From assembly GCA_045532145.1 (NCBI GenBank), contig JAZSFJ010000069.1:1-50240 (forward strand): DNA of 50,240 bases, given 5' to 3'. Positions 1 through 8,531 of this stretch are shown piece by piece. A program made the position numbers and the translations under genes. The notes under the pieces were generated by a model. The model was given only the letters and a program-made list of their open reading frames with translations, had not been told where the DNA came from and searched no databases. The DNA is from SIG459 sp045532145. Its GTDB lineage: Bacteria > Bacillota > Clostridia > Oscillospirales > Oscillospiraceae. The stretch's first letter is position 1. The number at the start of each line of letters is the position of its first letter.

Positions 1-8
1 ATCTGACA

Positions 9-123
9 TGAGCATAGAGATCTCCTTTTTCTTTGTGGTAGGGGTACTTACATTGTAAAAGGTTTTTGTCTCTATGCTCAACTATTATTTATGACAATGG
101 GGTCAGGCTCATCGCCTGACCCC
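9..123. repeat. Two inverted repeats at left edge
   Basis: A 12-bp perfect inverted repeat, TGAGCATAGAGA (9-20) and its complement (69-80), encloses 48 bp. It is followed by a perfect hairpin, GGGGTCAGGC (99-108), loop TCATC, GCCTGACCCC (114-123). No T-tract follows on either strand, so a terminator is not obvious. Paired hairpins of this sort occur at ends of IS200/IS605-type elements and as REP sequences, but no transposase is in view. Confidence 0.5.
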
Positions 124-216
124 AACATTTATTATAGAACCATTATTCTTCTTTGGTACAGTGACAACATGCAGAATTTTAGGCGAATTGCAGTGAAGAT
201 ATAGAGTATGTAGAAT

Positions 217-493
217 TTGCTGGCATTGCTTTGTGTTCTGGTTTTGGTCGGCTGTAACAAAGATGTGTATCAACTTGGTGTTATTGTAGATGGAATGCTC
301 TATAAAATGGTCTATCAACTAATGCCAGCAGGAGTTGATAACAGTGCTCGTATATTGAATTTTACACAGATACTTTTTAGAAAAAGATGGAGAAACAAAT
401 ATAAGTGAAGATTTAATTGGAAAACCCTATTCAAAAGTTTGCGGATGGAATTGCTATGCTATATTGATATGAATAGTATCTATGTAAACCCCG
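217..493 (+). pseudogene. Decayed small lipoprotein gene
   Basis: From a TTG at 217 the sequence reads a short hydrophobic leader ending in a lipobox (LVLVGCNK), then VDGMLYKMVYQ, and stops at 406-408. The next reading frame continues a plausible protein (EKDGETNISEDLIGKPYSKV, about 377-445). A third frame gives ADGIAMLY followed by stops. Reading through at least two frameshifts and several stops gives one coherent small lipoprotein of a kind common in Clostridia (name not recalled). Most likely a dead gene; a sequencing problem is the alternative. No function is assigned. Confidence 0.5.
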
Positions 494-528
494 ATTTGAC
501 AAATCTTTTGTTCTCTAGTACAAAAATT

Positions 529-574
529 GCTCCCACAATGAGAGACAGTTTTTGCTGTTCCCCATAGTGGGAGC
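529..574 (-). terminator. Terminator of the maltodextrin operon
   Basis: GTGGGAGC (567-574) pairs with GCTCCCAC (529-536). Read on the minus strand, the second arm is followed by a T-rich run (AATTTTTG). It lies 22 bp past the stop of the last permease gene. Confidence 0.7.
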
Positions 575-595
575 ATATCATTTAGAAATTATCGC

Positions 596-1444
596 TCATC
601 CTTTTACAGAACCGGCAGTAAGGCCGTTTACGATGTTTTTAACCAGGCAGAAGTACAGTATAACAATGGGGACGGCGATGAACACAGAGCCTGCAGCGAA
701 ACGGGCGAAATGTGTTTCCGGCAGGTTGAAAAGTCCAACTGCCACTGTCCACATTTCACGGTCTTTTAAAAGCAGCTTGGGCAGGAGAACATCGCTCCAT
801 GGCCATGCAAACTGAGTCAGCATAGTATAGACGACCATGGGTTTGCTGAGAGGCAGGGTCACCTTCGCAAAAACCTCGAAATTTGACGCTCCGTCAAGGC
901 GGGCTGCTTCAAAAACTGCATTGGGAACGGAATCGAAATATCCTTTCTGCACCATGTAGTTCACCGGTGTGGTGGCTGCATAGAAGAATATCAGGGATTC
1001 GAGTTTATCTATAAGTCCAAGCTGAGTCATGATGATATACACAGCAGTCATGCCCATGAAGCCGGGGAACATTCCGAGAATAAGGGTGGTCTTCTTAATG
1101 GTATCTCTGCCCTGAAATCTAAATCGGGACATGACATAGGCCGTAAGCAGTACAAGTATGGTTCCGAGAATGGAGCTGCATACCGCCACATAAAGGGTGT
1201 TGAAAAACCATGTTTTGTAGGGATAGAGGCCGTTCACGTCATCGGTAAAGAGATCAATAAAGGTCTGGAAGCTGAAGGATTCCGGGAAAAAGCCCTTGAA
1301 ATCGTAAAGGCTTCCGGTTCTGGACAGCGAGGCCAGAATAAGCCAGAGACAGGGGAACAGAAATATTGCAGACATTATTATCAGCGCCACATAGGTCAAA
1401 GCGCCGTTGGTAGCACGGCGAGTGAGGGCTTTTTTATTTCTCAT
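596..1444 (-). CDS. malG: MalG-type sugar ABC transporter permease
   Basis: Inner permease subunit of a carbohydrate ABC importer, probably for maltodextrins. The 282-residue protein has the usual six-helix hydrophobic pattern, the EAA loop (EAARLDGAS, residues 179-187) that contacts the ATPase, and the C-terminal NGLTAGSVKG tail typical of MalG-like proteins. The start codon overlaps the stop of the upstream permease by 4 nt (ATGA), indicating translational coupling. It is the last gene of the four-gene operon and is followed by a hairpin terminator. No ATPase is encoded nearby, so a shared MsmX-type ATPase elsewhere is inferred. The substrate is inferred from the amylase and starch-binding neighbours. 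Confidence 0.92.
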   Translation of the reverse strand: MRNKKALTRRATNGALTYVALIIMSAIFLFPCLWLILASLSRTGSLYDFKGFFPESFSFQTFIDLFTDDVNGLYPYKTWFFNTLYVAVCSSILGTILVLLTAYVMSRFRFQGRDTIKKTTLILGMFPGFMGMTAVYIIMTQLGLIDKLESLIFFYAATTPVNYMVQKGYFDSVPNAVFEAARLDGASNFEVFAKVTLPLSKPMVVYTMLTQFAWPWSDVLLPKLLLKDREMWTVAVGLFNLPETHFARFAAGSVFIAVPIVILYFCLVKNIVNGLTAGSVKG

Positions 1445-2778
1445 TGGTAAGTATCCTCCTGCTTGAAGGCTGCGCTGCGGACATAGACCGAGAGGGAAAT
1501 GGCTGCGGTTATAAGGAAGATAACCAGACTGATAGCTGCACCGATGGAATAGTAATTATTGTCCACTGAGAGCTTATAGAGCCAGTTGATCAGAAGGTCT
1601 GTATCGCTTGCAAGGAAGTAGTCTGCATAGTTTGAGATAACTCCGTCACGGAGGAAGAAGAATATACCAAAGTTGTTGAAGTTTCCGACAAACTGGCTTA
1701 TAAGAACCGGTGTGGTGGAAAAGATCACAAAGGGCAGAGTTATCTTTCTAAACTGATGGAAGGGAGAGGCACCGTCAAGGGAAGCTGCTTCATAGAGGTC
1801 GGTGTTTATATTGCTGAGGATACCGGTGGTCATCAGCATGATGGAGGGGGTGCTTATCCATGCGTTAACAAAAAGTCCGATGCCTCTTGCCCACCATTTC
1901 GCCGAGGCGTCATTGGTGAGGAAGAATATTCGCATAAGCCCTGCTTCGTCCAGGTAATAGTTGATGGGGCCGGACTGGGAGAACATGAACTTGAAGCCAA
2001 GCATGGAGATGAAGCCGGGAATGGCGTAAGCGAGAATGGGAAATGCTCTCCAAAACTTGGAGCCCTTTACATTTTGTTTGTTGAGCAGCAGGGCCATACT
2101 CAGACCAATAACAAAGTTTAAAATAGTCGATACAACAGCCCAACTGACGTTCCAGCCAAGGATCTTTGTAAAGGTGCTGCCAATTTTGCCCAGACTAAGT
2201 ATTTTACTCCACGCGGATAAAGACCAGCTTGCAAGCTTTGGATAAACCACATCGCCGCCAAGGTCGGTGAAGGCAATACATATCATGAACACGATGGGCA
2301 GGATGGAAAATATGGCTACACCAACCATTGGAAGCGCCAATGCGCTTATGTGGAATTTTTTATCGAGCGCGGTCTCGAAGCTCTGGCGGAATTTGTGGGG
2401 AGCCTTTCCGGCTTCCACGGTTTTTGCGGTAAACAGGGCATCTCTCACATTGCTCACATGGAGGATAATAAAGAATATCAGGAGGAAGATGGCAAAAAGA
2501 CCAAGAATAAGCATTGTGAGGGAGTTATCTCCGGGAATGCCCAACCACAGATTTTCTTCCCGCGTTCCGAGAGTAAAGAAGCCAACCAGGTCATGGAAGC
2601 CTCTCGTGATAAAGTAGGCCAGAAACAGTACGAAGCATCCGAAATAGAACAGGCCCTTTATCAGCTGCCCATAAAACAGCTGCCCCAAACCCATGATAAC
2701 CATGGAAAGCTTCACCTGCCATGGCGCACGGCGAAGGGTGCCGACGGCATTTAAGGTTTTCTCTTTCACTGTGTTCAC
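1441..2778 (-). CDS. malF: MalF-type sugar ABC transporter permease
   Basis: Second membrane subunit of the importer, partner of the MalG-like protein. It is 445 residues long, with an N-terminal membrane segment (GQLFYGQLIKG, about residues 32-42) ahead of the transport domain, as in many Firmicutes MalF homologues. The ATPase-contact loop reads EAASLDGAS (about residues 330-338). It begins 3 bp after the solute-binding protein gene and overlaps the next gene by 4 nt, so the operon is tightly packed. Maltodextrin specificity is inferred from context; another alpha-glucoside is possible. Confidence 0.92.
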   Translation of the reverse strand: MNTVKEKTLNAVGTLRRAPWQVKLSMVIMGLGQLFYGQLIKGLFYFGCFVLFLAYFITRGFHDLVGFFTLGTREENLWLGIPGDNSLTMLILGLFAIFLLIFFIILHVSNVRDALFTAKTVEAGKAPHKFRQSFETALDKKFHISALALPMVGVAIFSILPIVFMICIAFTDLGGDVVYPKLASWSLSAWSKILSLGKIGSTFTKILGWNVSWAVVSTILNFVIGLSMALLLNKQNVKGSKFWRAFPILAYAIPGFISMLGFKFMFSQSGPINYYLDEAGLMRIFFLTNDASAKWWARGIGLFVNAWISTPSIMLMTTGILSNINTDLYEAASLDGASPFHQFRKITLPFVIFSTTPVLISQFVGNFNNFGIFFFLRDGVISNYADYFLASDTDLLINWLYKLSVDNNYYSIGAAISLVIFLITAAISLSVYVRSAAFKQEDTYQ

Positions 2779-2781
2779 TCC

Positions 2782-4275
2782 TTAGGCAAGTGTTTCAATG
2801 GCATCGCGAATCTGTGTTACAAGGCGCTCAAGCCCAGCCTGAATTTTTTCGTCCGTATCGTAGCTTCTCTCTTCTCCACGCTCACTACGATAAGGATCTG
2901 TGGACAAGTCAATAAGGAAGGATTCGGCAGGCGTCCAGAGCTGACCAATTTCGGTAATGGCAGGCATGATACTGATGAGCCCACGATCAAGACGGTCAAA
3001 AAGAATACCGATTGTGCCGTCAACTTCGGAAATAGTGGCAGCAGCGTCAGCTCTCGCGGGAGCTACGCCCAGATATTCATTGCGAATGAGAGCCTGCTCA
3101 TAGGAAGTGGCGAACTCAATAAAAGCAAGGGAAGCATTGGGATAATCGGTATAAGCGGAAATGCCGTAGCCATTGATACCACCCATCATGGTGGTCTCGG
3201 TAGTCAGAGCGTCCATATCGGTGATGGTGTCCTGCCACTTGTCTGCCGTCAAATCGGCGCTGACAGGAAGTCGGGGCACACTTATCATCTTAAGATCGGC
3301 CTCGGCTTCTTCCTCTGTCCAGTTGCCGGTGGACACCATGGAGCGAATAAACATTCTGGAAACATCAGGGGTGGTGATGGTGCAAAGCATCTCGCCGTTG
3401 GCAAGGTACTGATACGCGGCGGAGGAGAAGGTGTTGTCCAAGACTTCGGTGTTGTTCATCTGACCAGCCCACTGCTGTATCATGCGGGCTCCCTTATAGG
3501 CTTCTCCGGCAGCAAGGCCAATGTCCCCGGCATCGGTTCCGTTGTCTCCGAAGATATATGCGCCATAGGTCATCAGATAGCCGCTCATGAAATATGTGTC
3601 AACGGTTTCATCTAAATATCCGTAGCGGGTCTTTTCGCCGCCCTGAAGGCACTGCTCCGAATAGGCGTATAGGGCGGTATATGTTTCAAAAAAGTCGGGG
3701 ATTGCGTTGGTATTTATATCCCACTCGCTTTCCCAGTTGTCGGGTATCATGGACTCGATGTAATAGAGCATACCGGACTGAACATTGAGAGGTATGCCGC
3801 AATAAAAGGTTTCTCCGTTCATGTCTGTAGCATAGGCATTCCACGCGCTTTGAGGTATCTGCTCATAGCACTCCATCTCATAAATAGGCAGGGGCAGAAT
3901 GTGCTGCTTGTCCGCATACTTCATGAGGATATCGTTGGCCTGATACCATACATCGGGACCGTAGCCGTAAGGCCCATCGGTAGCCAAGTCAGAATACTGG
4001 TCTATATTCATTCTCTCTGCAGAAATGCCCTTGTCCTTGTAGGCCTCATTGAAGGCGTTTATCAACTGTTCAACATAGCCCAGTTCCACAGCGGTATCGT
4101 TTTCCAGAACCTTTATCACAGCTCCTTCTTCCAATTCCCCGGTGAAGCGGGACATTACCTGCTCATATAGGTCGGATGTGTCAAGGCCATGGTTTTGTGT
4201 TTCTCTGCCGCCGCAGCCGGAAAGGGCACTGAGCAGCATCAAGACGATCAGTAAAACAGAGATTCCTTTTTTCAT
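2782..4275 (-). CDS. Extracellular sugar-binding lipoprotein (MalE-like)
   Basis: Substrate-binding component of the importer, anchored outside the membrane by a lipid on Cys21. The N-terminus (MKKGISVLLIVLMLLSALSG then Cys) is a lipoprotein signal with lipobox LSGC. The 497-residue body resembles family 1 extracellular solute-binding proteins, including the C-terminal IMPAITEIGQLWTPAESF stretch usual in MalE-type proteins. It is larger than most MalE proteins (about 400-420 residues). It overlaps the amylase gene by 4 nt upstream and is followed by the two permease genes. Maltodextrin binding is inferred from its neighbours. Confidence 0.9.
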   Translation of the reverse strand: MKKGISVLLIVLMLLSALSGCGGRETQNHGLDTSDLYEQVMSRFTGELEEGAVIKVLENDTAVELGYVEQLINAFNEAYKDKGISAERMNIDQYSDLATDGPYGYGPDVWYQANDILMKYADKQHILPLPIYEMECYEQIPQSAWNAYATDMNGETFYCGIPLNVQSGMLYYIESMIPDNWESEWDINTNAIPDFFETYTALYAYSEQCLQGGEKTRYGYLDETVDTYFMSGYLMTYGAYIFGDNGTDAGDIGLAAGEAYKGARMIQQWAGQMNNTEVLDNTFSSAAYQYLANGEMLCTITTPDVSRMFIRSMVSTGNWTEEEAEADLKMISVPRLPVSADLTADKWQDTITDMDALTTETTMMGGINGYGISAYTDYPNASLAFIEFATSYEQALIRNEYLGVAPARADAAATISEVDGTIGILFDRLDRGLISIMPAITEIGQLWTPAESFLIDLSTDPYRSERGEERSYDTDEKIQAGLERLVTQIRDAIETLA

Positions 4276-5918
4276 AATGCATCCTCCTGTCCAGTAATAA
4301 TTTCAAATCCGTAGGCTGGCAAGCCGTCATTTTCGTGGTCTGTACCGTTCACGCGAAGGCTTATGGTCTGGCCGGGAGCGCTGCGGATGAACTCAACTAT
4401 GCCCTCCCTTTCTTCCAAAGCAAAGGAACCAAGGGATAGGGCGGGTTCCTTTTTCAGAGCACTCAGTTTCCTTATAGTCTTGCGGATATCGTCATTCCAG
4501 TTTTTCCTGTTCCAGTCAAAACAGCGGCGGCAGTCAGGGTCATAAGCGCCCTCCATACCGATCTCATCTCCGTAGTACACACAAGGAATGCCGGGATAAA
4601 AGAACATTATGGCTGCTGCGGTGCAAAATCTTTGGGTATCACCATCCACTCTGGTCAAAAAACGCTCGGTATCGTGACTTCCCAGAAGATTCAGCATTTT
4701 CTGATCAGCGGCGATACTGTAGCTGTGATACAGTCTCACCAGGCGATCCCGGAAACCGGCGCTGTCTATAGTCTTAAAGGCAAGAAGGTCCAGGCAAGCC
4801 TTTGTGAGAGCATAGTTCATTATGCCGTCGTACTCGTCGCCGTTGAGATAGCGCACAGCACGATGCCAGTCCTCGCCTATTATGATGGCCTTGGGGTTTT
4901 TGCCCAGTACAGCCTCACGGAAGGCTCGCAGGAATCTATGGGATATTTCATCGGATACATCCAGACGCCAGCCGTCAACTCCGCAAAAGTCCATCCAATA
5001 TGCGGCAATGCGTGAGAAATAGGCTATAAGTTCCGGATTTCCAGTGTTCAGCTTGGGCATGGTTTTTACGCTTCCAAAGGTGCGATAGCCTCCGTCCGGA
5101 GTCCACAGGAACCAGTTATAATAAGGGGAGGCCACCCCTTTTTCTCTGGCATCATGGAAAAAAGGATGCCGACTTGAGCAGTGGTTAAATACGCCGTCCA
5201 GAACTATTCTCATGCCTCGTTTGTGAGCTTCGTCGGCAAGCTCCTTTAGGGCTGTGTTGCCGCCAAAGGCAGGATCAACATTTTCGTAGTCCGTGATCTC
5301 ATATTTGTGATTGGTGGGTGAGCAGAATACCGGAGTCAAATAGATAACATTGGCTCCAAGCTCTTCTATGTAATCAAGCTTTTCCTTTATGCCCCATAGG
5401 TCACCGCCGAAGAAGCTCTTTGGATTTGGCTTGGTGCCCCAAGGGGCGTTTATATAGCCCATTTCCTTTGACACAGTACCTATTGAAAAGCGCTCCGGGA
5501 AGATCTGATAACACACTGCGGTATATACCCATTCTGGGATCTTCATTGAATCGCAGTCAAATTGGGAGGTATATTGAAAGAAGGAAAAGTAGCCCAGACT
5601 GTTGTCGTAGCTGTCGCTAAGGCCCTCTTCGGACAGGTAGCGGACCTTGCCGTCTGAGCAGCAGAGCTTGAATATATAGGAAAAGCGGGTGTCCGTCAGA
5701 GGAACGCTCACGCTGTAGTATTCTGCTTCGGAATCGAAGAAACTTTTCGTCATGTCCGCCTCTTCACGAAACTCGTGCCAGTGATTTTTATCGCAGTTGT
5801 AAATCAGCTTGGCGGATTCTATCAAACCTTTTTCTACACGAAAACGAAGATGCATACGGCCATCCAAAGGGCATGCATCTACGGTTCCGGGGATGTGTTG
5901 AACTGACAAATTAAGCAT
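4272..5918 (-). CDS. GH13 alpha-glucan hydrolase (neopullulanase/cyclomaltodextrinase-like)
   Basis: Cytoplasmic alpha-amylase-family enzyme expected to cut imported maltodextrins. No signal peptide is visible. Residues 1 to about 120 form a beta-rich N-terminal module as in neopullulanases; the (beta/alpha)8 barrel begins near 130. The GH13 signature regions are intact: DGVFNH (241-246), GWRLD with nucleophile Asp320, GED with acid/base Glu349, and LLGSHD with Asp416. Length (548) fits the subfamily. It is the first gene of the operon, with a GAGG ribosome site 8 bp upstream. The exact specificity (pullulan, cyclodextrin or linear dextrin) cannot be read from sequence. Confidence 0.93.
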   Translation of the reverse strand: MLNLSVQHIPGTVDACPLDGRMHLRFRVEKGLIESAKLIYNCDKNHWHEFREEADMTKSFFDSEAEYYSVSVPLTDTRFSYIFKLCCSDGKVRYLSEEGLSDSYDNSLGYFSFFQYTSQFDCDSMKIPEWVYTAVCYQIFPERFSIGTVSKEMGYINAPWGTKPNPKSFFGGDLWGIKEKLDYIEELGANVIYLTPVFCSPTNHKYEITDYENVDPAFGGNTALKELADEAHKRGMRIVLDGVFNHCSSRHPFFHDAREKGVASPYYNWFLWTPDGGYRTFGSVKTMPKLNTGNPELIAYFSRIAAYWMDFCGVDGWRLDVSDEISHRFLRAFREAVLGKNPKAIIIGEDWHRAVRYLNGDEYDGIMNYALTKACLDLLAFKTIDSAGFRDRLVRLYHSYSIAADQKMLNLLGSHDTERFLTRVDGDTQRFCTAAAIMFFYPGIPCVYYGDEIGMEGAYDPDCRRCFDWNRKNWNDDIRKTIRKLSALKKEPALSLGSFALEEREGIVEFIRSAPGQTISLRVNGTDHENDGLPAYGFEIITGQEDAL

Positions 5919-5959
5919 ATTTTACCTCGCTTGACAGTATTTTACCTCTATGTTAAGAT
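5918..5959. promoter_or_regulatory. Divergent control region with 20-bp-spaced direct repeat
   Basis: The 48-bp gap between the amylase operon and the LacI-type gene holds TTGACA (5931-5936), a 17-bp spacer and TAAGAT (5954-5959), firing rightward. An 11-bp sequence, TATTTTACCTC, occurs at 5918-5928 and again at 5938-5948, exactly 20 bp apart (two helical turns). One copy covers the amylase ribosome site; the other lies inside the promoter spacer. The same repeats supply TAAAAT on the minus strand, a possible -10 for the operon, with no good -35. Confidence 0.65.
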
Positions 5960-5966
5960 TTGTTTC

Positions 5967-6758
5967 ATGAAAAAGAAGTACACTATGAAGGACATTGCAA
6001 AAGAGTGCGGGGTCTCCAGTGCCACGGTTTCTTATGTCCTGAACGATGTGCCGAATCAGTCCATAAGCGCAGAAACAAAAAAGCGTATCCTGCATGTGGC
6101 AAACATGGTCGGTTATGTATCCAGCGCAAGTGCCAGAGCGCTGGCCACCGGAAAGACCAACAACTTCGGGGTCTATGTTCCTCACGGTGGAAACGCCGCC
6201 CACAAGCAGCGATTGCTCCAAGCCTTGGCGGAGGAGGCCGAGAAGGCTGGCTATCATTTGCTTCTGTTTACTGATAAATGCCTGAAGCAGCAGGTAACAA
6301 ATGTGGACGCGGTTTTCGCCATCGATATACCGGAAAAAGACTTTGCAACCCTTGGCGATAACAGCTTTGTTCCCCTCCTTTATCTTGAAGGGCAGATAAA
6401 AAATGATCTGTTTTACTGTTTCAGCTTTGATGCCAAAAAGCTTCGGGAAAGAGCGTGCGCCTTGAGCGGCTGCAGTAAGCTTATTTATGTAAGTGACGAA
6501 ATGCTCTGTGAGGACTACAGGGTCTATCTTGAGAGCATATTTGACGGTCTTGTAAGTTTTGAGACTGCAGTGGGGCTTCATGACGCAGACACTGCGCTGC
6601 TATTGAGCAGCCCCTACGCGGTATCTTTGCCCAGCCTGGTGCTGGGTGGCCCGGAGCTGGGACTGGACTACAGCAAATATGCCAAAACTGTTGTGGACAT
6701 TGCCATTAAGGCTATTTCCAGAGATGAATCTATTGCTGAGCATCATATCCGGATATAA
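5967..6758 (+). CDS. LacI-family transcriptional regulator, short form
   Basis: Probable regulator of the divergent maltodextrin operon. The N-terminus has the LacI helix-turn-helix (YTMKDIAKECGVSSATVSYV, residues 5-24) and the hinge segment ARALATGKT (about 55-63). The effector domain is shortened: the protein has 263 residues where the family usually has 330-345, and it diverges after about residue 100. Start chosen at 5967 because the LacI fold begins there. The -10 box ends only 7 bp upstream and there is no ribosome site, so the mRNA may be leaderless. Ligand unknown; a maltodextrin or glucose derivative is plausible. Confidence 0.85.
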   Translation: MKKKYTMKDIAKECGVSSATVSYVLNDVPNQSISAETKKRILHVANMVGYVSSASARALATGKTNNFGVYVPHGGNAAHKQRLLQALAEEAEKAGYHLLLFTDKCLKQQVTNVDAVFAIDIPEKDFATLGDNSFVPLLYLEGQIKNDLFYCFSFDAKKLRERACALSGCSKLIYVSDEMLCEDYRVYLESIFDGLVSFETAVGLHDADTALLLSSPYAVSLPSLVLGGPELGLDYSKYAKTVVDIAIKAISRDESIAEHHIRI

Positions 6759-6771
6759 ATACTATCAAAAA

Positions 6772-6810
6772 CGTGCCGATGGGATAGACCCACCGGCACG
6801 CTCTTTTTAT
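6772..6810. terminator. Bidirectional terminator
   Basis: Arms CGTGCCGATGGG (6772-6783) and CCCACCGGCACG (6789-6800) pair with one mismatch around loop ATAGA. TCTTTTTAT follows on the plus strand and a T-run follows on the minus strand. It sits between the convergent regulator and lipoprotein genes. Confidence 0.85.
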
Positions 6811-6811
6811 A

Positions 6812-8116
6812 TCACTCTACAGTAACAGCGCCGGTGGCGGGGTCGAAGGTGATGGTGTATGTGCCGGGATCAACGGTAACGTTGCCCATGCCCTCTGCGC
6901 CGAACCAATTCTCGTTGGCTACCTTGCCGCCGCAGCCGTAGGCCACCTTGAAGGCGACCATATTGTCGGCCCAGTCAACGATCTCGTCGTCGGTAAAAGT
7001 GACCTCGAGGACATACTTGCCATCCTGCTCGCTCATCTTATATGCTGTGTTGCCGGCATTGGCATCGGCGGCCCATCCGGCGTTGCCGCAGGTGCCGACT
7101 ACATAGTAGGCGGGCTCCTCTGCGATAATGTCTCCCTTGAGCACGGGCTTGCCGTCTACAAGCTCAAGCTCAATGAAGAACATGTAGTGACCTTCCTCAA
7201 GAACGATGTTCTTGGAATTATTCTCGCTGGAATACCAGCCATCCATTGCGGCGTTCTTTACGCCGAACTCGCCGCCCTCTGCGGGAACATCGGCTTCGCA
7301 CCACCAGATGAGGTCTTCGCCGTTGCGGGCCATATCCTGACCGGCCCAGTCATTGAAGGAGGCCCAAAGCTTCATGTCATATTCAAACTCGACATCGGGT
7401 TTGTCCTCGGCATCCCCCAAACGCTCATAGCTGAGAGAGCAGAGAGACAGGGTCTCTGCATCGGTCTTGAGAATGAGGCGATACTTGCCATCTTCCATGA
7501 CCTGAATGTTGGCACCGGAGTCGAAGGCGTTTTCCCCGCTGCAAAGAACGGCGCTTTCGGTCTTGTTGGCAAGATGACCTGCGTCGATGCTGTTATTGTT
7601 ATCCCATGCATAGCCTTCGCCAATGACAGCAATCTTGAAAGCATCACCGGCATAAAGGTTAACGTCGATGTAGAATACGTTGAATTCGCCCTCCAGAGGC
7701 TGGAGGAGATAGTCGTCCTGAGGCCAGATTTTGCCCCATGCGTTGTCGGGATATCCTGCGAGAGAGCCTGCAAGCATCCAGGGACGCTCGTCAACTACAC
7801 TGGACTGCCATGCAACGAACACTGCAGTGTCTTCGGTGATGGGCTGAGCTGCGTCAAATTCCACCATAAGAGCAGGAGTAGCGTAATAACCCTCGATGAT
7901 GTATCCTTCTTTGCTCAGTTCGGGCATGGTCACTGTGGCTCCGTCAGCGACCTCAGCTTCATGGAGAACAGTTGTGGCGTCACTCTCATAAAATGTGACC
8001 TTCCATGTGGGCGCAGGGTCTTCCGCGGGAGCCGGAGTGGTTCCGCATCCGCAGGCTAAAACCATGGTAAGAACCAACAGGCAAGCCAGCAGAGCTCTTG
8101 TCAGTTTCTTGTTCAT
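6812..8116 (-). CDS. Predicted starch-binding surface lipoprotein
   Basis: Secreted lipoprotein (lipobox VLAC, Cys22) of 434 residues with modular architecture and no catalytic motif. Residues about 39-107 resemble an InlB-type beta-grasp repeat (WKVTFYE to TAVFVAWQ). Three aromatic-rich beta modules follow at about 112-235, 247-335 and 336-434. The last (YVVGTCGNAGWAAD to YTITFDPATGAVTVE) resembles carbohydrate-binding modules of SusE/SusF type. I infer that it captures starch or maltodextrin for the neighbouring importer. It has its own strong promoter and operator. SusE/F resemblance is by pattern; these domains are best known from Bacteroidetes, so remote homology should be tested. Confidence 0.75.
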   Translation of the reverse strand: MNKKLTRALLACLLVLTMVLACGCGTTPAPAEDPAPTWKVTFYESDATTVLHEAEVADGATVTMPELSKEGYIIEGYYATPALMVEFDAAQPITEDTAVFVAWQSSVVDERPWMLAGSLAGYPDNAWGKIWPQDDYLLQPLEGEFNVFYIDVNLYAGDAFKIAVIGEGYAWDNNNSIDAGHLANKTESAVLCSGENAFDSGANIQVMEDGKYRLILKTDAETLSLCSLSYERLGDAEDKPDVEFEYDMKLWASFNDWAGQDMARNGEDLIWWCEADVPAEGGEFGVKNAAMDGWYSSENNSKNIVLEEGHYMFFIELELVDGKPVLKGDIIAEEPAYYVVGTCGNAGWAADANAGNTAYKMSEQDGKYVLEVTFTDDEIVDWADNMVAFKVAYGCGGKVANENWFGAEGMGNVTVDPGTYTITFDPATGAVTVE

Positions 8117-8157
8117 TGTGTTCCCTCCTGAATTATTAAATATGTACGGTAAGCAGA

Positions 8158-8213
8158 CATTACTTAACCGCTTAAGTAATGCAATTATATTGCCTGATTC
8201 CCTTGTTTGTCAA
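8158..8213 (-). promoter_or_regulatory. Promoter with 24-bp palindromic operator
   Basis: On the minus strand TTGACA (8208-8213), an 18-bp spacer and TATAAT (8184-8189) precede the starch-binding lipoprotein. Immediately downstream, over the expected start point, lies a palindrome with arms CATTACTTAA (8158-8167) and TTAAGTAATG (8172-8181) around CCGC. Placement and a CG-centred core fit repression by a LacI-family protein, such as the short regulator at 5967. Confidence 0.8.
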
Positions 8214-8457
8214 TCCCTGTAGTGCATTTTTGTAAATGAAGCAAACAATATCATGCCGCTTTTGTGCATATTGCGCTCCGCCTGATTCGGTTAGTAATTT
8301 TGCGCCAGACTCAACAGGTAATCATGTTGGGCCTATTATGTTTTGTTATTTACTACAGCTTAGAAAAAATCATCTACCCGTGCATTGCTTAAAGCGTGTG
8401 AGAGTCGCAAAAAACTGACATCTGAGTCGCGGTACGCCGAAACTGCGCTGTGTATTA
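8214..8457. other. Intergenic, no gene seen
   Basis: Between the lipoprotein promoter and the LexA-like promoter I see no gene with a ribosome site, no strong hairpin and no repeat. A 60-codon open frame here lacks coding character. Confidence 0.5.
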
Positions 8458-8486
8458 TTGACACGAATAAAGTGGGTAAATATAAT
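8458..8486 (+). promoter_or_regulatory. Consensus promoter of lexA-like gene
   Basis: TTGACA (8458-8463), exactly 17 bp, then TATAAT (8481-8486): a perfect sigma-A type promoter about 45 bp before the preferred start. I found no clear LexA-type palindrome beside it. Confidence 0.85.
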
Positions 8487-8531
8487 TGCATTAACTAAGT
8501 GAAACAAATGTTTCCGAAAGGCGGCGGGTTA

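Noticed and set aside
9..123. Rho-independent terminator at left edge
   Set aside because: Neither hairpin is followed by a T-run on either strand.
7187..8059. 290-codon plus-strand frame opposite the starch-binding lipoprotein
   Set aside because: The minus strand has a promoter, operator, ribosome site, lipobox and modular repeats; the plus frame has none.
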